Origin: Aphelidium insulamus
Taxonomy: Eukaryota > Aphelidiomycota > Aphelidea > Aphelidiaceae
Reading direction: 5' to 3'
Length of the DNA stretch: 64,000 bases
NCBI GenBank assembly: GCA_036784855.1
Contig: JAZDSV010000004.1
Location: 434,001-498,000 of the forward strand
Below, piece by piece: positions 31,744 to 44,635 of the stretch; position 1 is the first letter of the stretch; every line of letters starts with the position of its first letter. Under the pieces are notes generated by a model. It was not told where the DNA came from, ran no database searches, and saw only the letters and a program-made list of their open reading frames with translations. The translations under genes were made by a program, and so were the position numbers.

Positions 31744-32004
31744 TCACAGCGCCAAGGCCGTGAGCAATCGCAGCAATGCCCCCACAAACAACAACGTGAA
31801 TATCCGGGGCAGATGGACACGGCGCACACACAGTCGGCGCCGATCGTCCCTGACTTGAACTGACCAATCAGAGCAGCGCTGCGCCTGAGAAAACGCGTCG
31901 ATTTCCCGCTTGACTCGGCGCCGACCGATCGCTGCCTTCTCGCCCGCGTGTAATCGCGCTACTGCTGCTGCAGCTGCTGTGTCCACGTCTGCTGTTCCAG
32001 GCAT
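31744..32004 (-). CDS. possible small tail-anchored protein
   Basis: An 86-residue open frame lies in the gap between beta-carbonic anhydrase and the ABCG gene. It is charged (RRRVKREIDAF) and ends with one hydrophobic segment (IFTLLFVGALLRLLTALAL) at the very C-terminus, the layout of a tail-anchored membrane protein. A CCAAT box (31864-31870) lies inside it, which argues the region may instead be ABCG promoter. There is no family match and no intron. The rest of 31574-32156 shows only the carbonic anhydrase polyadenylation signal. Confidence 0.28.
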   Translation of the reverse strand: MPGTADVDTAAAAAVARLHAGEKAAIGRRRVKREIDAFSQAQRCSDWSVQVRDDRRRLCVRRVHLPRIFTLLFVGALLRLLTALAL

Positions 32005-32156
32005 TCAGGTGCCTGCATCCCATTTCACTTCAGTGCTATCTCTCTCTTATCCGCTTGGCTCTTGGTCGCGGTGGGTGGCCTGTTGTAGTGCTGCATCCGT
32101 GCCATAATCAGCTGCCAGATCTCTCCCAGACTCTTCGCCAACTCGCTTCCCTCCAC

Positions 32157-35100
32157 ATGTCGGTCATGCGGCGGTACTTGGGTCTATTTATAATTGCCGC
32201 CTGCACTGGAGCTGCATTGGCGCGCAAGAACAAGACTGCTCCCTCCAACGCGACCTCTGCCGCGGCTTCACCCGCGCCCGCTCCTGCTTCCGGGGGTCCA
32301 TTCAGTAGTGGCCTCGCCTTTTTTCACACTATATTCGGGTCTGGTTCGGACAATGCTCCCAAGGGCCCTGTGCGCTACCTTGGTGATGGACTGTGCCTAT
32401 CTGGTGACGTGGTCACGCCATTTGTCCTGTCTGACCAGTACGAGTGTCCGCTGCACTACTACTGCCCCAATGTCAACATATCCGACCCGCTTTCTCTGCC
32501 ATCCATGTGTCCGCCCACTTTGGAATGTCAGATCGAGCGGCTGGCATCGCAGTTTTGTCCCGCCCAAGGTCGCTATGAGCCCACGGTATGTGGTGGTGGA
32601 TTCTCTACTGTGTGCATATCACTTCATGTAAATCGACAGGTGTGCGAACGCGGCTACTACTGCCCAAACTATCTGACTCAGCTTCCGTGTCCAGAGGGCC
32701 ACTTTTGTCCCTACGGAACTGTTGACCCAATTCCGTGCACCAAGCCATTTTCAAACTGTCCCGTCGGTACATACAAGCAGAGCTACTATGGCAGCGCGAT
32801 AATCTGTGTGGTCATCGACGCCATAATGTTCATTATGTACTGCATTATTCGTGGGCGCCGGCTCGCTCAGGACCGCAAAAACGTGCGCGAAGAGTCCCGC
32901 AAGCATTCGGGCCGCAAGGTTGCCGAGATTGCCGAAACAACGCACTCAAAGCGTGAGGCCAATTTCGTCACCTGGAATCAGCGCTTGGATAGCGGTAGCG
33001 ACTGCGAATCCACTGCACCCTCCAAACGCAGCTCCGTTCTGAGTGGTCGGTACTGGCGCAAGAAGGCTGCCCGGGTGGTCAACGGTGCCGCGGTGTACAT
33101 TCCCGCCAGCTGGCAACATCGTGCTCCGTCCCGCGTTCCCACCGCAGCTGCACCCGTTGACGAACTACCCAGTGACTACTCGGTGTCGCCTGCAGCCACG
33201 ATTGTGCACGCATCGTTTGACGAGAGCCAGCGCTCCACCCCGGCTAATACGCACAGCCGCACCAAGTCTTTCTCGATGTCGTCGTCCACAACCTCGTCGG
33301 ATCATGTGGTCGTCCCCATGCCCAAGGTTGTGCCGCGCCCCTCGCGTACCGGCGACACGTCGGTGGCGGGCAAGCGGTACTCGTTGCATCTGAACGAGCT
33401 GCTGCGTGGATTCCGCAAGGCTCAGAATGACTGTGATCTTTCGCTTCGATTCCGATTCGAGGATCTGTCGCTGACACTTCCATCCGGCAAGCACATTCTC
33501 AATGGCGTTACCGGTGAGATTGTTCCCGGCAAGGTCACGGTGATCATGGGTCCCAGTGGAGCGGGCAAGAGTACGTTCATGAATGTCCTCATGGGCAAAG
33601 CTTCTCGCACCGGCGGCCGCCTCCTCATCAATGACCGCGAAGTCGAAATGTACCGCTTTAAGAAGGTCTGTCCTCAACAGATTTTTTGATGATTTATTCT
33701 CATCAATTGCAGATTATTGGCTATGTGCCGCAAGATGATGTGATGTTGCGTGAGTTGTCGGTGCGTGAAAACATTGCCTACTCGGCGCATACGCGTCTGC
33801 CCCGCTCTTGGTCCCAGAAGGAGATTGAAAGTTTTGTCGATGCAATCTTGGACGCGCTAGATTTGTCACACGTGGCCGACAGTCTTATTGACTCTGTGTC
33901 TGGCGGACAGCGCAAACGCGTCAACATTGGCATGGAACTGGTCACGTGTCCATCTGCCATATTTCTCGACGAGCCAACATCTGGGCTGGACTCTACCGCC
34001 GCGCTAAAAGTGGCCAACACTATGAAGAAAATTGCCATGAGCATTGGCATAACGATTGTTGCTGTCATCCATCAGCCGCGTTACGAAATTTTCCAAGAGT
34101 TTGACGATTTGTTGATGATTGCCCCTGGCGGTGTCACGGCCTACCTGGGACCCTGTGATGAAGCGCAGCAGCACTTTCAAAACATGGGTTTCTACTTTGA
34201 CATGCGCAACAACCCCGCCGACACATTGATGGACATCTTGAGCGGCAAAGGGCGTCGGGCTAGCATTGGCGATATTGATACGTTGACGGCGCACAATGGT
34301 GATCTGCAGCACGTTGCCAGTGGCGTTGTGGACAAGCTGGTGCAAGCCCAACAGACATGCGAGTACGATATCTCGGATGTTGTTGCCGTTTGGCGCAAAC
34401 GTGTCACGTTCATCTTGGCCAAAGAAGTCATGAACGAACCGCTCTCCGTTCTTGGTGGGGCTTACGAGCCGCGGCCGGTATCGACACTCCCGCCGGCGCC
34501 TTGCGATGTAATTGATGATAATTGTAACGATGACCCGTCATCAGACGAGTCCTGCAACAGCCGAGTGCCCGTGGTGACTGATGGTGCCCTCTACTCGGCC
34601 ATGGGCGAATGTCCGACTCGGCATGAGGCGGCTCAACCTGCCACTGAGGTCAATCTACCTCTTGGAGAACCGCAGGGTTCTACTGCACGCGCCGAGAAGC
34701 GGCCATCCAAGTTGCGTCGGCTCTCCAGTCAAGAACTTGATGACCAACACGCAACACTTCACCGGGCCTGTATGGAGCGTGGCGCCAGTTGGGTTGCTCA
34801 AATCGTGTACGCCCACAACCGCTCGCTGAAACAACAGTACCGGAAGGTCAACTCTTATGTGCTGGAAATTATTGTGGCGGTTGTCAGCGGCATGGTGATG
34901 GGTCTAGCCATGATTGCATTTGACGGTGGACTGTATCAGGGCCTGTTTGTGCGGCCATTTACTTTGATCAGTCCGGCGCCAGTCGAGTTGGTGGTGCCAA
35001 TTTTGGCCCTGATTATTGGATGTTCCGTTGGTCTGGCTGGAGCTCCGGCAGGCACCAAGATCTTCAGTGAAGAGCGTGAAGTGTACTGGCGTGAGGCGTC

Positions 35101-35632
35101 GGCTGGTCACAGTCCCGTCGCGTACTTCATTGGCAAGAACGTGTCGACGCTGTACCGCATTCTCGTCACGTCGCTCCATTTCTCGGCGTTTTTCCACATG
35201 TTTGCCAGCCCGAACGTGGTGTTTTGGCATCTGTACAACATCCAGCTATTTCAGTTCTTTTGCGTGTACGGCATAGCATTTATTGTGGCCATGATTGTGA
35301 AGCGCGAAAATGCATCCATGGTTGCGGTGTGCATCTGCATTGTGTTTGCGGTTCTGAGCGGCAATGGTCCGAGCATCCGGAGCTGTCGCGAGTGGGGTAT
35401 CGAATGGCTGATCAACTCGTCGTTCAATCGCTGGGCGGCGGAGGCGTGGTACTCGGAAGAGACGATGGTGTTTGATGGGGTGTACGAGATTTGGGATGTG
35501 TCTGCCGCTCACTTTGGCTACACGCTCAACCGATTTTGGATGGACATTTTCTGGATGTTCATCATTGGGCTGATTTCACGTTTGATTGCCTTCATTCTTC
35601 TGGTAACTTTGAATCGGCAGAAACAGCGCTAG
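32157..35632 (+). CDS. ABCG half-transporter of the ABCG24 type with Cys-rich ectodomain
   Basis: Three exons (32157-32585, 32640-33665, 33713-35632) give 1,124 residues. A signal peptide (MSVMRRYLGLFIIAACTGAA) leads to a luminal Cys-rich region with repeated C..YYCP units (CPLHYYCP, CERGYYCPNY, CPEGHFCPYGT). One membrane helix follows (AIICVVIDAIMFIMY), then a long Ser-rich cytosolic linker. The nucleotide-binding domain has Walker A GPSGAGKST, Q-loop YVPQDD, signature VSGGQRKRVNIGMEL, Walker B AIFLDEPTSGLDST and the switch His in AVIHQPR. A six-helix membrane domain closes the protein. This N-terminal layout is known from plant and some protist ABCG24/28-like proteins. The cargo is unknown; lipids are the usual guess. 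A Ser/Asp-rich insert (about 34460-34740) splits the NBD from the membrane domain. Its polyadenylation signal is AATAAA at 35650. Confidence 0.93.
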
Positions 35633-35649
35633 CCGAATGGATCTGCCGC

Positions 35650-35733
35650 AATAAACCTCATTTTGCATTAAGCATTTTTGAAATTGCACTTGAAGTCAGG
35701 GATTGGAAGATGGCATCTTAGACTGGCATTTAT
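35650..35733. terminator. converging polyadenylation signals of ABCG and BIG
   Basis: AATAAA on plus at 35650-35655 (18 bases after the ABCG stop) and AATAAA on minus at 35728-35733 (seven bases after the BIG stop). The two 3' ends face each other within about 110 bases, so the transcripts probably overlap. Confidence 0.7.
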
Positions 35734-35739
35734 TGTAGC

Positions 35740-38700
35740 CTACTGCGCAGATGGGGAGGAAGATATGGACCAGCACTCATCTACACGCAACAAAACGTCG
35801 TAGATAGCTCTTCGCAGATCTGGCACCACTTCGTGATTGCAAGAGATAGTTATAATCTGTTTGTAGAGCGGGGGCAAGTGTTTGCGGAACTAGTACTGTA
35901 AGGTAATGCAGATATAATGAACAAGTGCAAACCTGATCGTGGGACAACAGCGCTAGTCTTTGCATCATAGTGATTATAACCGGAGTCCAAGCCTGGATAT
36001 TTCGCTGTTTCACAGCCACTTCCAGCTGATTATACTGTTGAATGACGTCGGCGCAAACTGCAAACAATTTGTCCTCCACACCCCCGGCCACAGTCAATCT
36101 GTCCTCTGCCAAGTCGAATTGCGATGAGGATAAAGAAGTGACTTCGAATGCCTCGGCATGCAGCTGGAACATGTTTTCAATGTAAGAGTGGACTGACGTC
36201 GTCTCTTGCTTGAGCAAATTGGGCAGCTGCTTCATGAAACCAATCTTGTACAAGGCGATACGAAGATTCATATCCAGGTTAAAATTCTTGGCGAACATAT
36301 AGCTCCGGTCCAGGCAATCCATGAATATCATCATATGTCGACTGCGAATAAATACACGGACACAAACTGGCTGCCGCACGGCAAGGATATCGGTCACAGT
36401 CTGGATCACCAATAAGTGCAAGACGCATTTGATGATGATCTGCTGAAACTCTTTCTTCAGCCGCTTTGAACGGTGCTTCAGTTCTGGTCGAGTCTGAGAC
36501 GAGGCCGATTGCGGCTCATCATCTGCATCGGCACTGTCTGCTGCCCCTTCTCTGGCCGGGATGCTCTCCATAGAGGCTGATGCATTACCAACACCATCGT
36601 TTATGCTATATTATTTAGACGACATTTACTTATTACAAAATACTATGGATACCTGCTGCCAGCGGCGGACACATTACGGCTATGGAGCAACCTGCCATCT
36701 GCACTCCCTTCTGCCCGGGCCAGGACATCACTTTTAAACTCGGCATCGGATAGCAGCGAGGCACTGGTGGACGAAAACAGGTCCGACACCGCCTTGCAAA
36801 TCTTGTCCCAGTGTGCTTCAGTCATCTTATCAATATTGTTGATAATAAGTGTATGCAGGCACGAGCTGCCAATTTTGGCGAGAGTTTCATTCTCGTGCTG
36901 TACCGAAAAACAAACAGAAATCAACTCTAGGACTCCGTCAAGCATCAGTGCTTCGAGAGTTTCGAATGAATGAGAAAATAAGTCGATCAGTTGCCGAAGT
37001 GCTTGAATGAGTGTCGTGTTTAGCCAAATCGTCATATCCTCCTTGTTCTCAAACTTTCGCTTCTCCGTTCGCGTCAAGCGAAGATCGTCGAATATGGGAA
37101 ATATGACGCCACGTGATATTACATCCCAAAATTCCGGGGAGTAGTGTTCGCCGTGCTCCTTCAACGTCGCAAACAGGTACTTCAGAGCCCGGTTCCGCAC
37201 TTCCAGGTCGCACGACATTATCACCTCGTACAGTCCAAAGTGTATTGGGAACCAAAAGTGCAGCCCCGGATCGTCCTTCATCGCTCCGCCGGCAATATTG
37301 GTGATGGCAACATTCTCGGTTGAGGCGGTAAGGTTCGCATGGACCGGTTCACCGGATTTTTTAAGTTCGCCCAGCACCGCAATGATCTTGGGGACTGTTC
37401 CATAAATGATGTCAACTGCTTGCAAGGTAACCTTTGGGAATGCCGAGTTACGTGCGAACTCCACCAAGCAACTAATGTAATCGGCAAAGGTGTTGTGCGC
37501 CACAATGACTTTGTTAAAGTTAAGTTGCTTGACCATGTCGAATGCCATGACGACCACGGATTCATTTGTTTCACGGGCGGCGCGGAGCAACGCGGCTATA
37601 ATAGCTTTCCATCCCGACCGAATATTCTGAAATGTATCAACCTATAATCGATACACAGTTCAATAAGTACCTCGCCGCGAGCCTGCACAATTTGATGTAG
37701 GCACCGCAACACCATGTCCTTGATAACCAGGCTGGGATTGTTAGATAGTATGTATTCAAACGGGCGCAGAAACTCCTTCTGAAACTTGAAGTTGGACAGT
37801 TCCGACTTTTCCAGAAACTTGACCGAGAGCTGTCTCAATGAATCCACGGAGAAGAAGGCGACATGTTGATTTTGATGGCAGCCAACTTGATTGAAGTGCT
37901 CCCCGAGTATCGCCCAAATATTGGACCACTCGATGCGGATACGGGCCATGTTGTAGTAGCTGATTTCCACCAGCTTCGTAAGAGAGTACATGCGGGGTAC
38001 CGTGAGCAGTGTCGACATTGAAGTGCTCTGCTGAATTTCCTCCAATGACACGACACACAACCACTTGACAAACTCGACAATGGCCGCCTGCAACATAAGA
38101 GGTTGGTCATCAACATCGAATGTCAATACTTACTCCCGATAATCGTACGCTGCTTGCAAAGATACGATCCATTGCCACAAGAATACTTTGGGCAGTGGCG
38201 GCGATCTGCACTTCGTCCTCCTTCGTCAACTGGAGGACGTCTGCCTTCTTGGATGCCTTGTCTGCCTTGCGTCCCTTTTCAAAGTCAGCCACGGTGGCCA
38301 CGTTCACGATGGATGGCGCCACGCTCTCGGCACCGATTCCAACTGCAACTCCGGGAATGACGCCGTTTAGATTTTCTCCAGCACCAGGTATGGAGTTGTC
38401 GGGCTTGCCAGCAGCACTGACACTGCGCTCCAAGGAAGATACACATCGCAGTACATCGAGCCACGACCCGCGCAACCAATTACCATCAGAGTATGCGCAA
38501 TCCAGCAGCATCCGAATGCTCTCGACATACTTTGGCTTCAAGAGTAAATCCGACGGATGGCCCAGGTACGCATACTTTGTCAGCGTCGATATCAAGGCGT
38601 TCCGCTCCAAGTCAAAGTCGAAAATGGCAGCCAAATGAATGGCGGCCTTGAACCCATGTAAACACAGCTGCACAGTGAGCAGATCAGTATTCTCTGCCTC

Positions 38701-41700
38701 TTGCAGCGCGGCGGAAATTCCGGCCAGCACAGGCATCCAGCTGATGGCAAACATGTTCCGAATGTGCTCTGCATGTCGTGCCACATAGAATGGATGTGCC
38801 GAGACACCCGTGCGAGTCTTTGATTTGTTGGAGATGCCCTTGAATGCTGCCTCGCTCCGGGTAGCAATCTCCTCCGTCACCATCAAAAGTGCCTCCTTCT
38901 TCTGTCTGGCGGAGAGATTATCTACATACGCGGTGTGAGAATAACAAGTGTAGTTGTAGTAGCAACTCTCACCGAATTCTCCGGCCGTAGCCATCGGAGG
39001 GCGCTTGGTCTGTTTCTCTACTTCATCCTTCATCTTGATCTCGTTGGTGAAAATCTCGTCGTAAATTTGAATCAGAAACTCGTCCGGCAAATTCTTGCTA
39101 TCATTGATGCCGCGATTGTTGCGCAGGAACTCTTCCTTCTTCATGCGCTTCTTCACCTGCGGGTTATGAAGATCCGTGTTGAGCATGATCACCGAGTAAG
39201 CGAGCACATAAGCACAATCGGCATTGGCGAACGTTGTCGGATTGTTCAATATGTATCGCTCGGCAAATTTGAGCATAAATCGATCGATTTTCTGCGACTC
39301 ACCAGGCAGTCGAAACGATTGTAAAAACTGGCGCAACGCCGTGACAAAGGGCAAGTTCGTGAAATCCATCTGGTCCACGAACGCATGCATAACTGCGATA
39401 TTGAACTCATCGCCCTCCCCCAAATATTCGCCGATAACCTTCTTGTCTAGACTGGCCGTGTGAAGCAAGAAATCTGCAATACTGCGCGGCTGCTTCTTCA
39501 CTACGCCATTGTCGATCAGGTACTGGATGCCCTTCTTGTACTTGTAGTTAAATAACTTGGCGCCCTCCTTGGTTGCTTGTTTCTGGAATTTGGCCGCCTC
39601 GAACCGATTCAAATCATCTCCGACAATCAGGGTGCTGGCGGTAGATGGCGCCCTTGAATAAGCGCCAGATGTGGCATAGGTGGCGATAGACGCCGTATCG
39701 GAATCATCATTCGAACTGCTCACAGTCGGTGCGCCGCCACCGCCGCTCGAGGTCTGCACGGCCGCAGAACCAACATCTTGTGCCATGATTAGCCCCTCGC
39801 CGTACGATCTGCTCCAGGTGACCATGCTGCGTAGGATTGTGTTTAGGCACTCCAGTGATCGGAACTTCAACGACTGATCCTTGTCGGCTGGGAGCTGGCC
39901 ACCCTGCACAGACAACAGAGTGGAATGCGATGTATCTGAGCCAACACTGGTGGTGGACGCGGATCCGTCAAATGGAGCTGGCGATAGCGGCGAAGATGCC
40001 ATCGGGTACGTATGTGGTGCCGCAGAGCTGCCCGTCAGCATGGCGCCCATTTCGCTTCCCAGCTCAATTCCTGGAGGTAGCGCCGGAGCAACCTGAACCA
40101 GTTTCGTATCGGGATTCGTGAGAAGCTTCGACAGGATATTCACCAGCCGCTCAAACGTGTTGTCAAGCGCCTCTGGATCGCAGTCATAGTTGAGATACAC
40201 TTCAACCAGTGTCTGCGGATCGCTGCACAGCTTGTTTATGGAGCGCAACAGTGCCAGCTTTTGGTGATAGGCGATTGGGAGCGCGCTACGACTTTCCAGT
40301 ATTCCGAGAAAAATCTCGCTGAAAAACACTTCAATCTCCTTCTTGAGCCAGTGACGCATCCCGAGCACGAGGCGGAAGAATATCTCGAGACTGCGATCTA
40401 GCACTTCGGGCACCAGACTGGCGGCATTGCGCGACAGGCTGACGCAGAGAAAGTTCTTGACTGCCGTGACAAAGTTGCTAACTTGCTTCCCGTTGGCGGC
40501 GTCGCCATCCGCGGCATCCGTATCCTTGTCGCCACTATCTCCGCCCACCACGATGGGAAATGTGCTGGATATGACGGCAAAATGATTTTGAAGAATTGCG
40601 TTCAGCAGATGCAGTGACAAAACTTTGCTCTTCAGCGCAAATGACTTTGTCTCTGCAGTCCCTGGCTCAGGCAACGGGTTCACCGAGAGTCTGCAGAAAG
40701 CGCGAAACACCATGTATGCGTCAAGAAAATAAGCGGCCAATTCATCATCCGCATCGTGCAGTTTCCCATTCGCAGCAGGCGTCTCAATTTTAATCGTCGA
40801 CTTTGACGGTCTAATTATCGTAGGCTCCTTGGCATTCGGGCTGGTAACGGGAGTGACAAACTTGTCTGAATTTGTTCGCGGAGATCTGTGACAAAGGTTA
40901 ATCAATGTTGGGAATACTTAAGTATTCTACTCACTTAATGCTAGATGAAGTATCCGCCGGTTCAGGTGGCGTGTGCAGCGACACTTCATGCACCGCTTCG
41001 TCCACTTCATCGACTACATCCTGAACATTGCTAGGCTGCTTCTTGAGCGGATCCGATACAAGTGTGACGGACACACCAGAATCGCCAACATTAGCCTCGC
41101 CGGCATTTGATGAAGGATTTGATACGGTTGCAGCGGGATTGCGCTCCTTTTCCTCCTCACCCGGTCTTGACATGAAAGTCTTGAAGTCTCCGCAGTACTG
41201 CGTATCAACCCGACATCGAGCGAAAACGTGATGCACCATTTGTGAGAGAATCGACTGCGCCACCGCTTGGTTCGAACTCTTTTTCGTCGTCAATAGCAGA
41301 TTGTACGCTGTCCGAATGACCTGCATTCAATTAACCATCAAGTCTACTAATATGCGGATGTAAAACGGACCGTTAGCAGCGTAGTCTGGTGAATAATGGA
41401 GCCTCGAGCACGACATGTAACTGCAGCATATAGCGCCTAGCAATAATTAAGAACCTGCATGCATGTAATGTCAAAGTCAATAATACTTGCCTTGAACACT
41501 TGAAGCTGAACTTTGTCATCCATATTTTCGATGGAAGAAATGTCCTGCACACATAGAGAGCGTAAATACATATCACTGTTATAAGTGTGGGGGATGACCC
41601 ACTTGTATAATGGCCACCACTCGGTGAATGAGAGGAGGACGCTCAGATGTCGGCGTATCCGCGGTGGCAAAGTAGTTGTAGGTTATCATTTTGCCTGCAC

Positions 41701-42053
41701 AGTCAGCACCGCGGCATACACTACTACTAGCCAATAGCAGAAGCCCCTCACCCAGACAGTCCAGCGATATCATGAGCAGTTGTGGTTGCCGCGTCTGGCA
41801 CGCCAGGGCAAGCGGCTCCAGCACGATAGCGCCCACCTTGTCGCTGATTACGGTCGGATTCTCGCTGCATTCCTCTGCAAGCCAGACGGGCACACAGTCA
41901 GCATGGGTGTGCAGCTGTGATGTGTAGCTGCAGGGCATGGCACATACTCAGCGCGGTATCCACCGCAGTCTTGATGGCTGGTTGTTTCTTGAGGTCCCGG
42001 TGCTGCTGGAGCTGCTTCAAGCAGTCCACGATGAAGACGTGCTTGCTGGCCAT
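35740..42053 (-). CDS. BIG: Sec7-domain ARF guanine nucleotide exchange factor, BIG/Sec7 family
   Basis: Activates ARF GTPases at the trans-Golgi and drives vesicle budding. Twelve exons fit: 42053-41948, 41874-41752, 41694-41603, 41544-41491, 41436-41371, 41320-40935, 40885-38973, 38921-38134, 38087-37671, 37626-36654, 36605-35933, 35889-35740. The joined length is 5,742 bases, 1,913 residues (human BIG1 1,849). Landmarks: N-terminal DCB segment beginning [38 protein letters not shown]; the Sec7 domain, with [25 protein letters not shown], the catalytic Glu loop [30 protein letters not shown] and [15 protein letters not shown]; the BIG-specific ENIRSGWK; and a C-terminal HDS block ending [15 protein letters not shown]. 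The 41437-41490 intron starts with GCAAGT (GC-AG). Brefeldin sensitivity cannot be read with certainty. Confidence 0.95.
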
Positions 42054-42644
42054 GGCGGCGGCGGGTGTGCTGTGCGACTGTGTCTAATGGGGCAGCGTAG
42101 CGGCTTTGCAAGCTGCGTCAGTATCGGCCGCTGAATGAATTTCTTGTGTGTGTGCCACTTCAATCATCAAAGCTTCCTGCTTGAACAACATTTGACGTCC
42201 TTCAGTGGGAACGGTGTATGCTTTCCCTCACATACATACACATGATAAACACACGGTAGAATGTCGGCAGTTTAATCTTTTGATGGGTTCTTCCATCGCA
42301 CTTCAGTCATCATACACAGCCACGCTGTAAACAATTCCTTGCCAGGTTTTTCACCAGCTACAATACTAATACCACTAACCTGATGAAGGGTCAACACTTA
42401 ATTAATACTAAAATTCTACATGAACACTACGAATACTACAATTGGATGATAACATCACCTAATTATCACCTTCCAATATATATTTCAAGTACAGCTTTAC
42501 AGTATGCTCATACTGTTTGTAGCTCTACCAGCCCAATATTTTAATACCACTACATATAATGAGCATGCTACTATTCGGGGCATAATCACCATAGCGCGGC
42601 GATTAACCTCCCAGGGAAAAAAAGAAAAAGGAAAAGAAAGACAA
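42054..42644. other. divergent intergenic region between BIG and DEK
   Basis: About 590 bases, AT-rich from 42240 to 42600, holding the promoters of two divergent genes. An open frame runs in from 42504 into DEK but has no coding character. No repeat or RNA gene was seen. Confidence 0.55.
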
Positions 42645-44412
42645 ATGACCACGGAGCATTTGACGGCGGGCCAGAGCAACGCGGCTTCACCCACAGCTAG
42701 CAAAGAGCACGCCGCACCAGCTCCATCCCGTCTGAACACCGTTACCGCTACTCCTGATGCCGCTGCCGATAGCCATGCTGACATGAGTGCTGCATCACCA
42801 GCGGTGAGCAAGACCGTTGCCAAAGAAGTTGAACCCATCAGCTCCCTCGGCATGGACACAGCGGCGCCCAATGATCCGGCTGCAGATACGGCCCATGATG
42901 CCGAGATGGAGCTTGTGGGAGATGCACCGGTTTTGGATTCCGACACGGGTGTTGCTGACACTGCCTATTTGTCCAATGAAGCGCGCGTAGTTAATGCGGT
43001 TAATGCCTCGCCTGCCATGGTGGAACCAGAGCCTCCAGGTTCATCGCCAACGGTATTTAATGTGCTGAAATAATTGCGCAGGTCGCACATCACGCGGTGG
43101 ACGCACATTGAAGCAGCCGGCATCGTTGATACCGGCAGAGCCAGCAGCCGCAGAAAAGGTGCTCATAGTGCCTGTCGGCGCCGGTGTCCAGCTGGGTCAG
43201 ATTGCCGTGGGTATGTACACATGTATAGTAACTATCTGCATTATCACGATTAATATCGGCATCAGTGGAAGAGAGTTTCAAGCGGCGTACTGGTATGGAT
43301 GAAATACTGCGCTCTCTCCACCGCGTCGTCTTTCCCGGTTACCCCGTCAAGAAGCGCGATGTTAAAGCTGTATGTCTTGTTCGTTTCTGTCTCATACTGA
43401 TTTGACCATGTCAGCATCTACGGGAGTGGTCCGGTATTGCCGCCGAGGGGACGGACGGCACAAATACGCATGAGGTTTACGAGACAAAGTTGGGGCACTG
43501 GCCCATCATTGGTCTGAAGGAAGTGTGCGAGATGTTTGGCTTGGAAAAGTCTGGCAACAAGGAGGTGCTCGTCACGCGGATAAGCGGCTTCCTAATCAAG
43601 CCGTTCGATTCTGGGGCGCGCACCATTGCTGAAAAGAAGCTTGCTCGTCAGAAGGCAGGCTTGCAAACATTCCCAACTTTGTAGTAATAATTGTACAGCG
43701 TCGCTCATCTACCAACTCGACGAAAAAGGGGCAGCGCAAGTCAAAGTCTTCAGCAACGAGGAAACGTAAATCTGCTTCCGACGAGTCGGACAATGACAAC
43801 AATAGCACTGACGACGACAAAGATGATGACGACGAAAGTGCCGACGACGCTGACAACGACGATGGAGAGTACAAAGACAACAACACTCCAAAGTCATCTT
43901 CAGTGACCAAAAAGCGCAAAGAATCCAGAGCATCTTCCGCAAGTGCGACGAATCGATCGACTACGTCTGTATCTCCTAAAAAGCTAAAGACCAGCAAAGC
44001 GCCGGCGCGCTCGTCACCTAGCAAGCCGCTGCTGTCAAAGGCCGAAGTATCGGATAGCGAGAGCGAAGGTGATGCGCAAGTGAATAGCACCGATAAAGGT
44101 AAAAATGAAATTGCTGTCGACGAGAAAACACCACAGGACGATGTGGCGCTTCCTGTACTGAAGGAGAAAAAGCAGCCATCTACAGTGCACGCTCCTTCGG
44201 ATGAACAATTGGGTGACGAAATTAAGCGATACATTGGCGCCGCCGACTTGGCCGCAATCACAAAGAACACTGTGCGGCAGCATTTGCAACATAATTTCAA
44301 CGACCAAGTGCTCGCAGCGCGCTCCGGCGATGCCCAGGCGGCAGAGCTGTGGTGGCGGGAACGTAAAGACTACATCCACAGCGTTATCGACGAGACTCTG
44401 GCCGCCCTGTAG
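42645..44412 (+). CDS. DEK: DEK-type chromatin protein
   Basis: Nuclear DNA-bending and histone-chaperone protein. Five exons (42645-43038, 43082-43210, 43266-43369, 43415-43654, 43699-44412) give 526 residues. The first 130 residues are disordered. The SAP-like pseudo-domain follows: VPVGAGVQLGQIAVV, MDEILRSLHRVVFPG, then a SAP box LKEVCEMFGLEKSGNKEVLV and RISGFLIKP. A Lys- and Asp/Ser-rich linker with several basic runs (TKKGQRKSK, TKKRKESR) suits nuclear import. The DEK_C winged-helix fold ends the protein: PSDEQLGDEIKRYIGAADLA, TVRQHL, DYIHSVIDETLAAL. The fourth intron starts AAG|GCAGGC, a GC-AG intron. The first junction has an alternative acceptor after TTGAAG. Confidence 0.92.
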
Positions 44413-44635
44413 CCGTCTTGATGCACAGTTTATTATAACGTGTTTTAATTGATCATTTCTCGTTGAGGATAAGCTTGCTAGTATTACATAGTGCAGTAAT
44501 GGCTAATTAATAGCTGCATGTGGTGAGATACAAAATACGGATATTTGCGGACGTAGATACATACATATATTAATACAACACAAGGCAATGGGTCATTTTC
44601 ACAGCGCGCAGTTATAATCACGCCGCAGTTGCACG

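Noticed and set aside
31744-32004. Firm call of a tail-anchored gene between carbonic anhydrase and ABCG
   Set aside because: Only one hydrophobic tail supports it and a CCAAT box lies inside; kept as a low-confidence feature only.
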